Of a stretch of 44,274 bases of DNA, positions 1-6,769 are shown piece after piece. The stretch spans positions 1-44,274 of the forward strand of contig JAFYJV010000003.1 in NCBI GenBank assembly GCA_017537965.1, written 5' to 3'. Numbering within the stretch: the stretch's first letter is position 1; every line of letters begins with the position of its first letter. The notes beneath the pieces were generated by a model that had not been told where the DNA came from, searched no databases, and saw nothing but the letters and a program-made list of their open reading frames with translations. Position numbers and translations under genes: made by a program. Source of the DNA: Bacteroidales bacterium (lineage in GTDB: Bacteria > Bacteroidota > Bacteroidia > Bacteroidales > F082).

Positions 1-1
1 C

Positions 2-250
2 GGATTCAATGCTGTCAATGGCGACGTCATCAAGTCAAAAACTGGTGGAACAGCCCAGTTTAAAAACAACAGATGGATGCCCAATAGCTATACCCTCACT
101 CCTGGACTTGGTTACACCTACACTTCAGCTGCATCAGCAAACAGAGTGTTCACTTTCCCAACAAGCGCCAAGTCGGCTTCAAAAACAGGTCAAGAAATGC
201 AGCCCATCCAGTGCAGCGAAACAAAGGTCCCCAAGGACGTGATCAAATGA
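2..250 (+). CDS. C-terminal end of a Bacteroidales surface-type protein (partial)
   Basis: The frame is open from the left edge to a TGA at 248-250 and gives 82 residues; the start lies outside the window. The segment contains NSYTLTPGLGYTYTSAAS followed by VFTFPTSAK. This 'W...TLTPGxGYxYxS...FTFP' layout recurs at the end of modules in large secreted proteins of Bacteroidales, so I infer the tail of an exported, modular protein. No catalytic motif is visible. The last residues are polar (TKVPKDVIK) and do not look like a T9SS sorting domain. The gene ends 25 bases before a bidirectional terminator shared with ssrA on the other strand. The ATG at position 9 is in another frame and I regard that reading as false. 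The function is unknown. Confidence 0.6.
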   Translation, partial: GFNAVNGDVIKSKTGGTAQFKNNRWMPNSYTLTPGLGYTYTSAASANRVFTFPTSAKSASKTGQEMQPIQCSETKVPKDVIK

Positions 251-274
251 AAGGTTCATTAACATGAAAATAGC

Positions 275-305
275 AAAAAAGCCGCTGAACTTCAGCGGCT
301 TTTTT
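275..305. terminator. Bidirectional intrinsic terminator between the partial CDS and ssrA
   Basis: A perfect 9-bp stem (GCCGCTGAA / TTCAGCGGC, 281-289 and 291-299) with a one-base formal loop is flanked by AAAAAA on the left and TTTTTT on the right. It can therefore end transcripts from both sides: the plus-strand gene ending at 250 and the minus-strand tmRNA ending at 308. Confidence 0.85.
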
Positions 306-307
306 CG

Positions 308-705
308 TGGAGATGGAGGGAGTCGAACCCTCGTCCAAACAAGGAACCCCCATGGTTTCTACATGCTTATTCCGCCGTTGGTTTTCGTGCCGCGCAAGGG
401 GACGGACGTCCTAAACGCGACCTTATCTCCTGAATTTCATTCACGCGTCGGAGTACCGCGCAAACTATCCCGAAATTGCTTAGCACCTCGGACTCGGGCC
501 GGAATCGGGCATCTCCACCTGCGAGATGTTTCGTCCTCCCACCTTGTGGGCGGATTAAGCCAGTGATCTACTATGCTTCGATCAGGCAGCGAAAGCGTAG
601 TTATTTTCGCCAATTAATTTTTTGTAGCCAGGATTAACGAGCTTCACCACAGTGCTCGGCATGCTTCCATGACAATCCATCTTGCTGTCAAAACCGGTCA
701 CCCCC
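308..705 (-). ncRNA. ssrA: Transfer-messenger RNA (tmRNA)
   Basis: tmRNA rescues stalled ribosomes: it is charged with alanine like a tRNA, then supplies a short reading frame that tags the unfinished protein for proteolysis. On the minus strand the 5' end reads GGGGGTGACCGGTTTTGACA and the 3' end carries a T-arm (GAGGGTTCGACTCCCTC) and acceptor strand ATCTCCA; the ends pair as a tRNA-like acceptor stem. CCA is not encoded. The tag frame is at 582-611: GGC GAA AAT AAC TAC GCT TTC GCT GCC TGA, giving GENNYAFAA after the charged alanine. Length is about 398 nt, normal for one-piece tmRNA. Exact ends are inferred from stem pairing. A promoter lies directly upstream and an intrinsic terminator directly downstream. 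Confidence 0.95.
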
Positions 706-715
706 ATTTGCGATG

Positions 716-746
716 CAAAAATACAGCAAATTTCGTTCCACCGCAA
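716..746 (-). promoter_or_regulatory. Promoter of ssrA
   Basis: On the minus strand TATTTTTG (716-723) is the -7 box of the Bacteroidota sigma factor, with TTG at 744-746 about 20 bases upstream. The predicted start falls at or just before the tmRNA 5' end near 705. The -33 box is close to the stop of the response regulator gene (748). Confidence 0.75.
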
Positions 747-747
747 G

Positions 748-1908
748 TTATTTCAGCGGATTTCCGAAGTGAATCACATCGTCTTTCGTGATAGTGTTGT
801 TGCAGAGGATGACGAGACGCTCCACGATGTTGTGCAACTCGCGGATGTTGCCCGTCCATTGGAACTGTTTCAATGTTTCCAGCGCGTCGTCGGTGAACAG
901 AGGAACGGCTTTACCCATACCCTGAGCGATGTTCTCCACGAAACTGGTGACCAGCAGCGGGATGTCGTCCTTGCGCTCCCTCAACGGCGGGACATGGATG
1001 ACGATGACACTGAGCCTATGGTATAAGTCCTCGCGGAAGTTGTTTTCGTCGATCATCTTCTTCAGGTCCTTGTTGGTGGCTGCGATGATGCGCACATCAA
1101 CGGGGATCTCTTTCTCGCCGCCCACGCGTACGATCTTGTTCTCCTGCAATGCCCTCAACACCTTCGCTTGGGCGGCGAGGCTCATGTCGCCAATCTCATC
1201 CAGGAACAAAGTGCCTCCATTGGCCAACTCGAAGTCGCCTTTCTTCTGTTTGATGGCAGAAGTGAAAGAACCTTTTTCATGGCCGAATAACTGGCTTTCA
1301 ATGAGTTCTGCAGGAATGGCGGCACAGTTGACTTCTATGAAAGGACCATAACGGCGAGGGCTTAGCTCGTGCAGCTGTTTCGCTACCAGCTCCTTGCCGG
1401 TGCCGTTCTCACCTGTGATGAGCACCCTGGCGCCGGTAGGCGCCACCTTCTCTATCATATCCCTCACCTCCATCATCGGTGCCGACTGTCCCACCATCTC
1501 GTTTTGGCGACTGACAGCCTTCTTCAAGGCCTTGTTCTCCGTGCTCAGGTTGCGCTTGTCGAGAGCGTTGCGCATCGTGATGAGCAGCCGGTTCATATCG
1601 GGCGGTTTCTGGAGGAAATCGAAAGCACCTTTTTGTATGGCTTCCACGGCGTTCTCAACGGTGCCGTGTCCCGTGATCATGATGACAGGGGTGTCGCTGA
1701 CGGCCTTCACCTGTTCCAACACCTCGATGCCGTCCATGTCGGGCATCTTGATGTCGCAGAGAATGGCGTCGTACTCCTGTTCCTTGATGAGCTGGAGCGC
1801 CGCGGGGCCGTTGTTGGCATCGTCAACCTGATATTGCTCGTTCTCCAAGATCTCGCGCAACACACGGCGGATGGGATCCTGGTCGTCGATGATTAGTATT
1901 CTTGACAT
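748..1908 (-). CDS. Sigma-54-type response regulator without DNA-binding domain
   Basis: The 386-residue protein has an N-terminal receiver domain (acidic D8/D9, phospho-acceptor D52, T79, K101) and an AAA+ sigma-54 interaction domain: Walker A GENGTGKE at 166-173, Walker B TLFLDEIGD at 233-241, an arginine-finger region FREDLYHRL near 291-299 and sensor II WTGNIREL at 351-358. The loop that normally reads GAFTGA and contacts sigma-54 is GSFTSA here (213-218). The protein ends soon after sensor II, so the Fis-type helix-turn-helix of NtrC proteins is missing. Expected role: a two-component output ATPase that activates sigma-54 RNA polymerase, perhaps from solution rather than from an enhancer. 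No partner kinase is nearby. The start ATG (1906-1908) lies about 37 bases downstream of a minus-strand TATATTTG box. Confidence 0.88.
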   Translation of the reverse strand: MSRILIIDDQDPIRRVLREILENEQYQVDDANNGPAALQLIKEQEYDAILCDIKMPDMDGIEVLEQVKAVSDTPVIMITGHGTVENAVEAIQKGAFDFLQKPPDMNRLLITMRNALDKRNLSTENKALKKAVSRQNEMVGQSAPMMEVRDMIEKVAPTGARVLITGENGTGKELVAKQLHELSPRRYGPFIEVNCAAIPAELIESQLFGHEKGSFTSAIKQKKGDFELANGGTLFLDEIGDMSLAAQAKVLRALQENKIVRVGGEKEIPVDVRIIAATNKDLKKMIDENNFREDLYHRLSVIVIHVPPLRERKDDIPLLVTSFVENIAQGMGKAVPLFTDDALETLKQFQWTGNIRELHNIVERLVILCNNTITKDDVIHFGNPLK

Positions 1909-1941
1909 GTCTTCAAATCTCTCTATTAGGACAAAACAGAT

Positions 1942-1968
1942 TTTGCAAATATAAAAAACTTATCTTTG
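1942..1968. promoter_or_regulatory. Divergent promoter region
   Basis: Two oppositely directed -7 boxes lie within 23 bases: TATATTTG on the minus strand (1946-1953) for the response regulator and TATCTTTG on the plus strand (1961-1968) for the FG-GAP protein gene. Neither has a clear -33 TTTG at the usual 19-base distance, so strength and exact start sites are uncertain. Confidence 0.55.
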
Positions 1969-1970
1969 CC

Positions 1971-4148
1971 ATGAAAAAAACTCCCATGAAACGTTTCTTT
2001 CTTTCACTATTATGTGTCATCGCCTCGGTTATGTACGGACAAAACCCCTGGACGGGGGGCCTCAACGCATGTCAGTTCGGGCGTTTGGACCTTGACGGCG
2101 ATGGTCGAAAGGATCTCCTGGTGTTTGACCGGCATGTGGATCGGCTGTTGTGTTACCTGAATCGGGGTGGCCAGGGCGAGATCCACTATCAACATACTAC
2201 GGCATACGATTCGTTGTTTCCAAGGCTTAGCGGCTGGGCAGTCTTCATGGATTACGATGGTGATGGGAAAGAGGATGTGTTCACCTTTTCCAAAGGCTGG
2301 GCAGGAATCAAGGTGTACCACAACATATCTGCTGCAGGGACTATCGCTTTTGAGTTGGCGGTAGATCCTTATTTGACTTCCTGGCAAGGCGGGGGCGAAG
2401 TGAATATTTTGGCCACGGATGCGGATTATCCGGCGATCTTCGACATGGATGGGGATGGCGACCTGGATATCCTGACCTTTGGGGTGATGGGCACTTTTAT
2501 CGAGAAGCATCAGAATCTTTCTGTGGAGCTATACGGTTGTCGCGACTCGTTGGTGTTTGAGCGTGCCGATCCTTGCTGGGGCAAAGTGGCCGAAAGCGAA
2601 GAGGACAACCTGATGTATCTTGACACCTGCCTTTTCGGTTATGGTATCGTGGTTGACGCCGATGCTGTCCGGCATCGTGGGGCTACTGTCACTGTGCGCG
2701 ACCTGACGGGCGATGGGCTTCTTGACCTGCTGCTTGCCGATGTTGACTATCCGGGATTGACGCTTCTCGTGAACGGAGGCGATTTGGGTCAGGCGATTAT
2801 GGTGAGCCAGCACGATGACTTTCCCTCGCAGCATCCAGTGAATCTCTTCTCCATGCCGGTGCCTTTTTTCACGGATATGAATAACGATGGTGTGGATGAT
2901 CTGCTGGTCTCACCGTTCGATCCCGATCCCATGGCTTCTGAAGGTATCGAGAGTGTTTGGCTGTATCTGAATCATGGAACCAATGAACATCCTGATTTTC
3001 GTTTATTCACAACATCGTTTTTGCAAGATGCGATGATTGACCATGGCACTGGGGCTTTCCCTGCTTTTGCGGACGTGAACGGGGATGGCTTGGTGGATAT
3101 GGTGGTAGGAACGATCGGCAACATTGACAGCACTTGGTATCATTATGGAAGTCTGCAAACACACAGGAGCGCTCAACTTACTTATTATCAAAATATTGGA
3201 TCAAATCAAAACCCCGTCTTTCATTTGGCCGATCGGGATTATTGTCATCTAAAATCCATGGGACTGATGGGCTTGGTGCCTGCTTTCGCCGACTTGGATG
3301 GTGACGGATTGATGGAGATGCTGGTGGGCACGGCTGGAGGCTACATGTTGTTGTTCGACCATGATGGATCTTTGGTGGAGGACGACTTTTTGCATTATGA
3401 AAGGCCTTGGTCGGCGCCGTGTTTCCATGATGTGGATCGGGATGGAGCGATGGATCTGGTTGTGGGAAATGCCACGGGAAGGCTTTCCTATTTCAAGGGG
3501 AATATAGGAGGCAGGAGACAGAAGACAGGAGTCAGAATCCAGTTTGAGCATATCACGGATTTTTGGGGCGAGGTGGATGTGCGTGACTATGGCTCTTCCT
3601 ATTATGGCTATAGCGTTCCGACCTTGTTTCGATTGGACGAGGAGACCTTGTTGGCTGTGGGTTCCGAGTCGGGAAAACTATTCCTTTTTGAAAGAGTTGA
3701 TTCAGATGAAAATGCTGTCTTTGACGAGGTTACGGATCGGTGGAGTGAGTTTTGCGACGACATGCCTGTTCGTTTCGGGAGACGTTCTGCGACGGCGGTG
3801 GCCGACTTGAACGGAGATGGCTTGCCAGAGGTGGTCGTCGGGAATTTTGCCGGTGGACTACAGTTGTTCAATGCCGAGATTTCCATCGATTACGGTGTGA
3901 CTGAGATTGTGGCACAGGAAGGAGTGGAGATCTATCCCAATCCCACATTGTCTCAGTTGCATGTCATCACAAAACAGGACGAAATCCATAGAGTTGTAGT
4001 GGAGGATTTGTTCGGGCGCTCGTTGCTAGTGATGCCCTTACATGGGAAAGAAGCCGTGGTGGAGGTGGGGAACTTGAGTCCTGGAGTTTATGTCCTTGGC
4101 CTTTGGCTGGAGCGGGGCTTGGTGAACCGAATCTTTCTCAAGCGGTAG
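1971..4148 (+). CDS. Secreted FG-GAP/VCBS repeat protein with T9SS sorting domain
   Basis: This 725-residue protein starts with a signal peptide (MKKTPMKRFFLSLLCVIASVMYG) and carries about nine DxDGDGxxD-type calcium-loop repeats (for example DLDGDGRKD, DYDGDGKED, DMDGDGDLD, DVNGDGLVD, DLNGDGLPE), the hallmark of FG-GAP/VCBS beta-propellers. The last 75 or so residues (VEIYPNPT ... GVYVLGLW ... RIFLKR) match the T9SS type A sorting domain, so it is probably exported and anchored or released at the cell surface. I start it at 1971. An ATG at 1986 is equally plausible because the -7 box ends at 1968 and transcription may begin at or beyond the first ATG; a longer frame to 1902 would lack a sensible signal peptide. 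A 35-bp heptamer repeat lies inside the gene at 3504-3538. The 3' end overlaps the convergent protease gene by 61 bp. Confidence 0.88.
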   Translation: MKKTPMKRFFLSLLCVIASVMYGQNPWTGGLNACQFGRLDLDGDGRKDLLVFDRHVDRLLCYLNRGGQGEIHYQHTTAYDSLFPRLSGWAVFMDYDGDGKEDVFTFSKGWAGIKVYHNISAAGTIAFELAVDPYLTSWQGGGEVNILATDADYPAIFDMDGDGDLDILTFGVMGTFIEKHQNLSVELYGCRDSLVFERADPCWGKVAESEEDNLMYLDTCLFGYGIVVDADAVRHRGATVTVRDLTGDGLLDLLLADVDYPGLTLLVNGGDLGQAIMVSQHDDFPSQHPVNLFSMPVPFFTDMNNDGVDDLLVSPFDPDPMASEGIESVWLYLNHGTNEHPDFRLFTTSFLQDAMIDHGTGAFPAFADVNGDGLVDMVVGTIGNIDSTWYHYGSLQTHRSAQLTYYQNIGSNQNPVFHLADRDYCHLKSMGLMGLVPAFADLDGDGLMEMLVGTAGGYMLLFDHDGSLVEDDFLHYERPWSAPCFHDVDRDGAMDLVVGNATGRLSYFKGNIGGRRQKTGVRIQFEHITDFWGEVDVRDYGSSYYGYSVPTLFRLDEETLLAVGSESGKLFLFERVDSDENAVFDEVTDRWSEFCDDMPVRFGRRSATAVADLNGDGLPEVVVGNFAGGLQLFNAEISIDYGVTEIVAQEGVEIYPNPTLSQLHVITKQDEIHRVVVEDLFGRSLLVMPLHGKEAVVEVGNLSPGVYVLGLWLERGLVNRIFLKR
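3504..3538 (+). repeat. Heptamer block A (five units), inside a coding region
   Basis: Five consecutive 7-mers: ATAGGAG, GCAGGAG, ACAGAAG, ACAGGAG, TCAGAAT. They match the TNAGAAG family found in five gene spacers of this window. Here the block is translated as roughly GGRRQKTGVR between two propeller strands of the FG-GAP protein, where relatives would be expected to have a short turn. Confidence 0.75.
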
Positions 4149-4534
4149 TTGAGGGTGGCTTTGAGTCGATAGAGGAGGTCGCCTCCAACGATGCCGTCGA
4201 TGGCGGGCAATCTCAGTTTCTGATAAGTTTCGTGGATGTTCTCAAGGTCGAGGGCGACGGCTTCGTAGTCCTTGATTTCAATATCGCCGAATGTCAGTGA
4301 GTTGATGGTGAAAGTGGAGCTTTCGAGGTCGTTGCCGCCCACGCCGGAGGTGATGCCTTCTTTTTTCTCGAAAGTCGGGTTCTCGATGAATTTAGCGATG
4401 ATGGTGGGGTCAAATACCGATCGTGAAGCGCCAGTGTCGATCAAGAAATTGGCTTCCATGCCATTGATCTTTCCCTTGATCATGACGTGGAAGCCTTCTC
4501 CTTCGATATCCAATAAACGGATAGGTATTTGCAT
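4088..4534 (-). CDS. Retropepsin-like aspartic protease
   Basis: The 148-residue protein has a single aspartic protease active-site motif LIDTGAS at 31-37 and a downstream DGIVGGDLL segment like the hydrophobic-Gly flap-side motif of retropepsins. One motif per chain means it should act as a homodimer, as bacterial and retroviral pepsin-like proteases do. No signal peptide is visible, so it is probably cytoplasmic; the substrate is unknown. ATG 4532-4534 shares its A with the TGA of the upstream LOG gene (TGATG), which points to translational coupling; a TTG one codon earlier is less likely. Its last 61 bases overlap the convergent FG-GAP protein gene. Confidence 0.82.
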   Translation of the reverse strand: MQIPIRLLDIEGEGFHVMIKGKINGMEANFLIDTGASRSVFDPTIIAKFIENPTFEKKEGITSGVGGNDLESSTFTINSLTFGDIEIKDYEAVALDLENIHETYQKLRLPAIDGIVGGDLLYRLKATLNYRLRKIRFTKPRSSQRPRT

Positions 4535-5256
4535 CAAAGATTGAGGTTGGTTTTGACGTTAAACCGATCATAGAAGTCCTTGATGACTTGGACGGCTTCT
4601 TCAGCGGTGTCAACTACATGGAAGATGTCGAAGTCTTCTTCATTGATCATCTTTTCCTTTAACATGGTGTTGTGGAACCAGTCAATAAGCCCTTGCCAAT
4701 AGTCTTTTCCTACGAGTACTACCGGGAAGTCGGAGAGTTTCTCGGTCTGGATGAGGGTGAGAGCTTCCGACATCTCGTCGAGGGTACCGAAACCGCCGGG
4801 CATTGCGATGTAACCTTGGGCATAACGCATGAAGATGTTCTTGCGTACGAAGAAGTAGTTGAAGCGGATGTTCTTGTCGAAATCCACGTAGTCGTTGCAT
4901 TTGCCTTCGAATGGTAGCACGATCTCAAGTCCCACGCTTGTTCCGCCAGCCTCTTTGGCGCCTTTGTTGCCAGCTTCCATGATACCTGGTCCGCCGCCGG
5001 TGATGACGCCGAAGCCGAGTTCGGTGATGCCACGGGCGATATCTTCGGTCAACTTGTAGTATTTGTCATCAGGCTTGGTGCGGGCGGAGCCGAAGATGGC
5101 GACGCAAGGGCCGATTTTTGACATTTTTTCCATGCCATCGACGAATTCGGCCATGATCTTGAAGACCGACCAGGAGTCGTGTGTCTTGACGTCGTTCCAT
5201 GACTTGGGCTGGAAGCTTTGGCGGATGATTTGTTCTTCTCTTTCGGTAATGGGCAT
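4534..5256 (-). CDS. LOG-family (TIGR00730-type) nucleotide nucleosidase
   Basis: The 240-residue protein shows the Rossmann-type nucleotide site GGGPGIMEA (87-95) and the signature PGGFGTLDE (153-161) of the LOG/'lysine decarboxylase-like' family. Characterised members are phosphoribohydrolases that split nucleoside 5'-monophosphates into base and ribose 5-phosphate; the older decarboxylase label is a misannotation. The N-terminal ~45 residues before CVAIFGSAR form an extension seen in many Bacteroidota members. The substrate cannot be told from sequence. It is the first gene of a two-gene unit with the retropepsin. Upstream there is a heptamer block rather than an obvious -7 box. Confidence 0.88.
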   Translation of the reverse strand: MPITEREEQIIRQSFQPKSWNDVKTHDSWSVFKIMAEFVDGMEKMSKIGPCVAIFGSARTKPDDKYYKLTEDIARGITELGFGVITGGGPGIMEAGNKGAKEAGGTSVGLEIVLPFEGKCNDYVDFDKNIRFNYFFVRKNIFMRYAQGYIAMPGGFGTLDEMSEALTLIQTEKLSDFPVVLVGKDYWQGLIDWFHNTMLKEKMINEEDFDIFHVVDTAEEAVQVIKDFYDRFNVKTNLNL

Positions 5257-5261
5257 TTTTA

Positions 5262-5296
5262 TTAGAATTTAGAAGACAGAAGTCAGAAGTAAGAAT
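5262..5296 (+). repeat. Heptamer block B (five units)
   Basis: TTAGAAT, TTAGAAG, ACAGAAG, TCAGAAG, TAAGAAT. The block starts 5 bases upstream of the LOG gene start (5256, minus strand), antisense to it, and ends 45 bases before tRNA-Gly. Confidence 0.85.
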
Positions 5297-5302
5297 TATT
5301 TC

Positions 5303-5331
5303 TTGGGATTCGAATATTTTTTATATTTTTG
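5303..5331 (+). promoter_or_regulatory. Promoter of tRNA-Gly
   Basis: TTGG at 5303-5306 and TATTTTTG at 5324-5331, 17 bases apart, fit the Bacteroidota promoter with slightly short spacing. The tRNA begins 11 bases after the -7 box. Confidence 0.6.
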
Positions 5332-5341
5332 CAATCGAATT

Positions 5342-5414
5342 GCGAATGTAGCTCAGTTGGTAGAGCATCAGCTTCCCAAGCTGAGGGTCGCGGGTTCGAG
5401 CCCCGTTATTCGCT
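5342..5414 (+). tRNA. tRNA-Gly (CCC anticodon)
   Basis: A full cloverleaf of 73 nt folds by eye: acceptor GCGAATG/TATTCGC, D stem GCTC/GAGC, anticodon stem TCAGC/GCTGA with loop TTCCCAA (anticodon CCC, reads GGG), T stem GCGGG/CCCGT with TTCGAGC. The discriminator is T and CCA is not encoded. A strong terminator follows 6 bases later. Confidence 0.95.
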
Positions 5415-5420
5415 CAAAGA

Positions 5421-5451
5421 TGGGGTTGCGCGGTGCGCAACCCCATTTTTT
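5421..5451 (+). terminator. Intrinsic terminator after tRNA-Gly
   Basis: An 11-bp perfect stem (TGGGGTTGCGC / GCGCAACCCCA) with loop GGT is followed by TTTTTT. It ends just before the stop codon of the convergent SPFH gene (5453). It could also form in the reverse direction but has no matching U-tract there. Confidence 0.88.
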
Positions 5452-5452
5452 A

Positions 5453-6718
5453 TCAAGCTACGGGTGTGCCACATTCAGGGCAGAACTTGCCTGTCACCTC
5501 GGTGCCGCATTTCGGACATTTCTTTGGTCCTTCGTCGGCAGGAATGGGTGTGCCACACTCTGGGCAGAACTTGCCAGTGGTCTCGGTGCCGCATTTCGGG
5601 CATTTCTTGACGGCCTTGGGGGCGGGAGCGGGCGTGCCGCATTCGGGGCAGAACTTGCCGGTGATCGGGGTGCCGCAATTCGGGCACGGTACGCCTTGGG
5701 GCTGTTGTGGAGCCGCCTGTTGGTAGTTCTGTTGAGGTTGCTGTTGCTGGTGTTGAGGGGGAACCATGTTTCCCATCATGTTGCCGGCAGTGCCAAAGCC
5801 CATTCCGGCCATGCCGATGCCCATGAATCCAGTACCTGCGCCACCGGCGTTGCCAGCGGCGGTTTCCATGGTGTTCAACATGCTTCCTCTGGCCAGGTTT
5901 CCTGAACCGCCAGTCTGGTATTTCCTGAGGAACTCCTTGCTTTCTTCGTCCAACGAGACGGATTCGATGGTGAAGCCTACCAGGCGGATACCTCTGGCAC
6001 GGATGGGGGCGTCGAACACGCGCTCGTCCATGATCTCTTTCATCTTCTGTGTCTTGCTGGGCAGTTCAAGTGCACCGATCGGATCGGCGCCGCTGCCGAG
6101 TTCGTTGATCACGGATTGCAGGGCGGCGATCACTTCGCTGCGCATCTGTTCGGTGATGGCGTCCTTCTTGACGATGTTGCTGGTACCAGCATGGTTGCGC
6201 ATGAAGACGCCCATGTCGTCAAGTTGGAAGGTGTATTTGCCATAGCAACGGATGTTCATGAAAGTACCGTCTTTCTGGCCGTCCTCGGTGTAGGAGGGGT
6301 GCTTCCAGTCTTGGAACATGATGGGGGTGGCGGTGCCGAACTTGTTGTCGAGGATCTCCTTGGTGTTGAAGAAGAACACTGCCTGTTCCTTGGCGGGGGT
6401 GCCACCGTATGTGAAACGCTGCCACATTTCCTTGAACACGGGGCCGAATTGTCCTCCGAAGAAAGAGGGCGATGAGGATTGGTCGAAGGTATAGACGCCT
6501 TCTTCGGCGGTGGCATCGAGCACGACGCCGGAGTCGTAGATGACGGCAACCTGGCTGGGAGCCACGATGATACGGCTGCCCTTGGAAATCTGTCCCGTCT
6601 TGGTGGTTTGTTTCACCATCAAGGTGTCCATATCCATGTTGTCACATTTGATAAGGTCTAACCATTGGTCTTTGAGAGTGCCGCCAATGGATCCGGCAAT
6701 AGCTTTGATGAGTCCCAT
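5453..6718 (-). CDS. SPFH-domain protein with three C-terminal zinc ribbons
   Basis: The 421-residue protein begins with an SPFH/Band-7-like domain of the 'virion core protein'/YdjI type (about residues 1-280: GLIKAIAGSIGGTLKDQW ... SQVAVIYDSGVV ... MRSEVIAALQ ... GFTIESVSLDEE). A Gly/Met/Gln-rich linker (about 285-342) follows, then three tandem zinc ribbons with CPxCGT/FCPECG pairs (about 343-421). SPFH proteins form membrane-associated scaffolds. I see no signal peptide or membrane helix here, so membrane attachment probably needs a partner. The TIM44-like gene directly upstream encodes a membrane protein that also ends in a zinc ribbon and is the obvious candidate. The 50-bp spacer between them is filled by octamer repeats. 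Confidence 0.85.
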   Translation of the reverse strand: MGLIKAIAGSIGGTLKDQWLDLIKCDNMDMDTLMVKQTTKTGQISKGSRIIVAPSQVAVIYDSGVVLDATAEEGVYTFDQSSSPSFFGGQFGPVFKEMWQRFTYGGTPAKEQAVFFFNTKEILDNKFGTATPIMFQDWKHPSYTEDGQKDGTFMNIRCYGKYTFQLDDMGVFMRNHAGTSNIVKKDAITEQMRSEVIAALQSVINELGSGADPIGALELPSKTQKMKEIMDERVFDAPIRARGIRLVGFTIESVSLDEESKEFLRKYQTGGSGNLARGSMLNTMETAAGNAGGAGTGFMGIGMAGMGFGTAGNMMGNMVPPQHQQQQPQQNYQQAAPQQPQGVPCPNCGTPITGKFCPECGTPAPAPKAVKKCPKCGTETTGKFCPECGTPIPADEGPKKCPKCGTEVTGKFCPECGTPVA

Positions 6719-6721
6719 GGT

Positions 6722-6769
6722 TTTGTTGATTTGTTGATTTGTTTATTTGTTGAATTGTTGATTTGTTTT
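6722..6769 (+). repeat. Octamer block 1 (six units)
   Basis: Six 8-mers in exact register: TTTGTTGA, TTTGTTGA, TTTGTTTA, TTTGTTGA, ATTGTTGA, TTTGTTTT. They fill the spacer between the TIM44-like gene and the SPFH gene (both minus strand; mRNA sense TCAACAAA). Confidence 0.85.

Noticed and set aside
264-566. 100-residue open frame on the plus strand
   Set aside because: It lies across the terminator and the 3' half of tmRNA on the opposite strand; no protein features.
3504-3538. Possible CRISPR repeat or array from AG-rich heptamers
   Set aside because: Units are contiguous without spacers, and the blocks are isolated; no cas genes are present.
4410-4613. Frameshift joining the LOG and retropepsin genes into one
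   Set aside because: The TGATG junction is a standard coupling arrangement and both products have complete domains.
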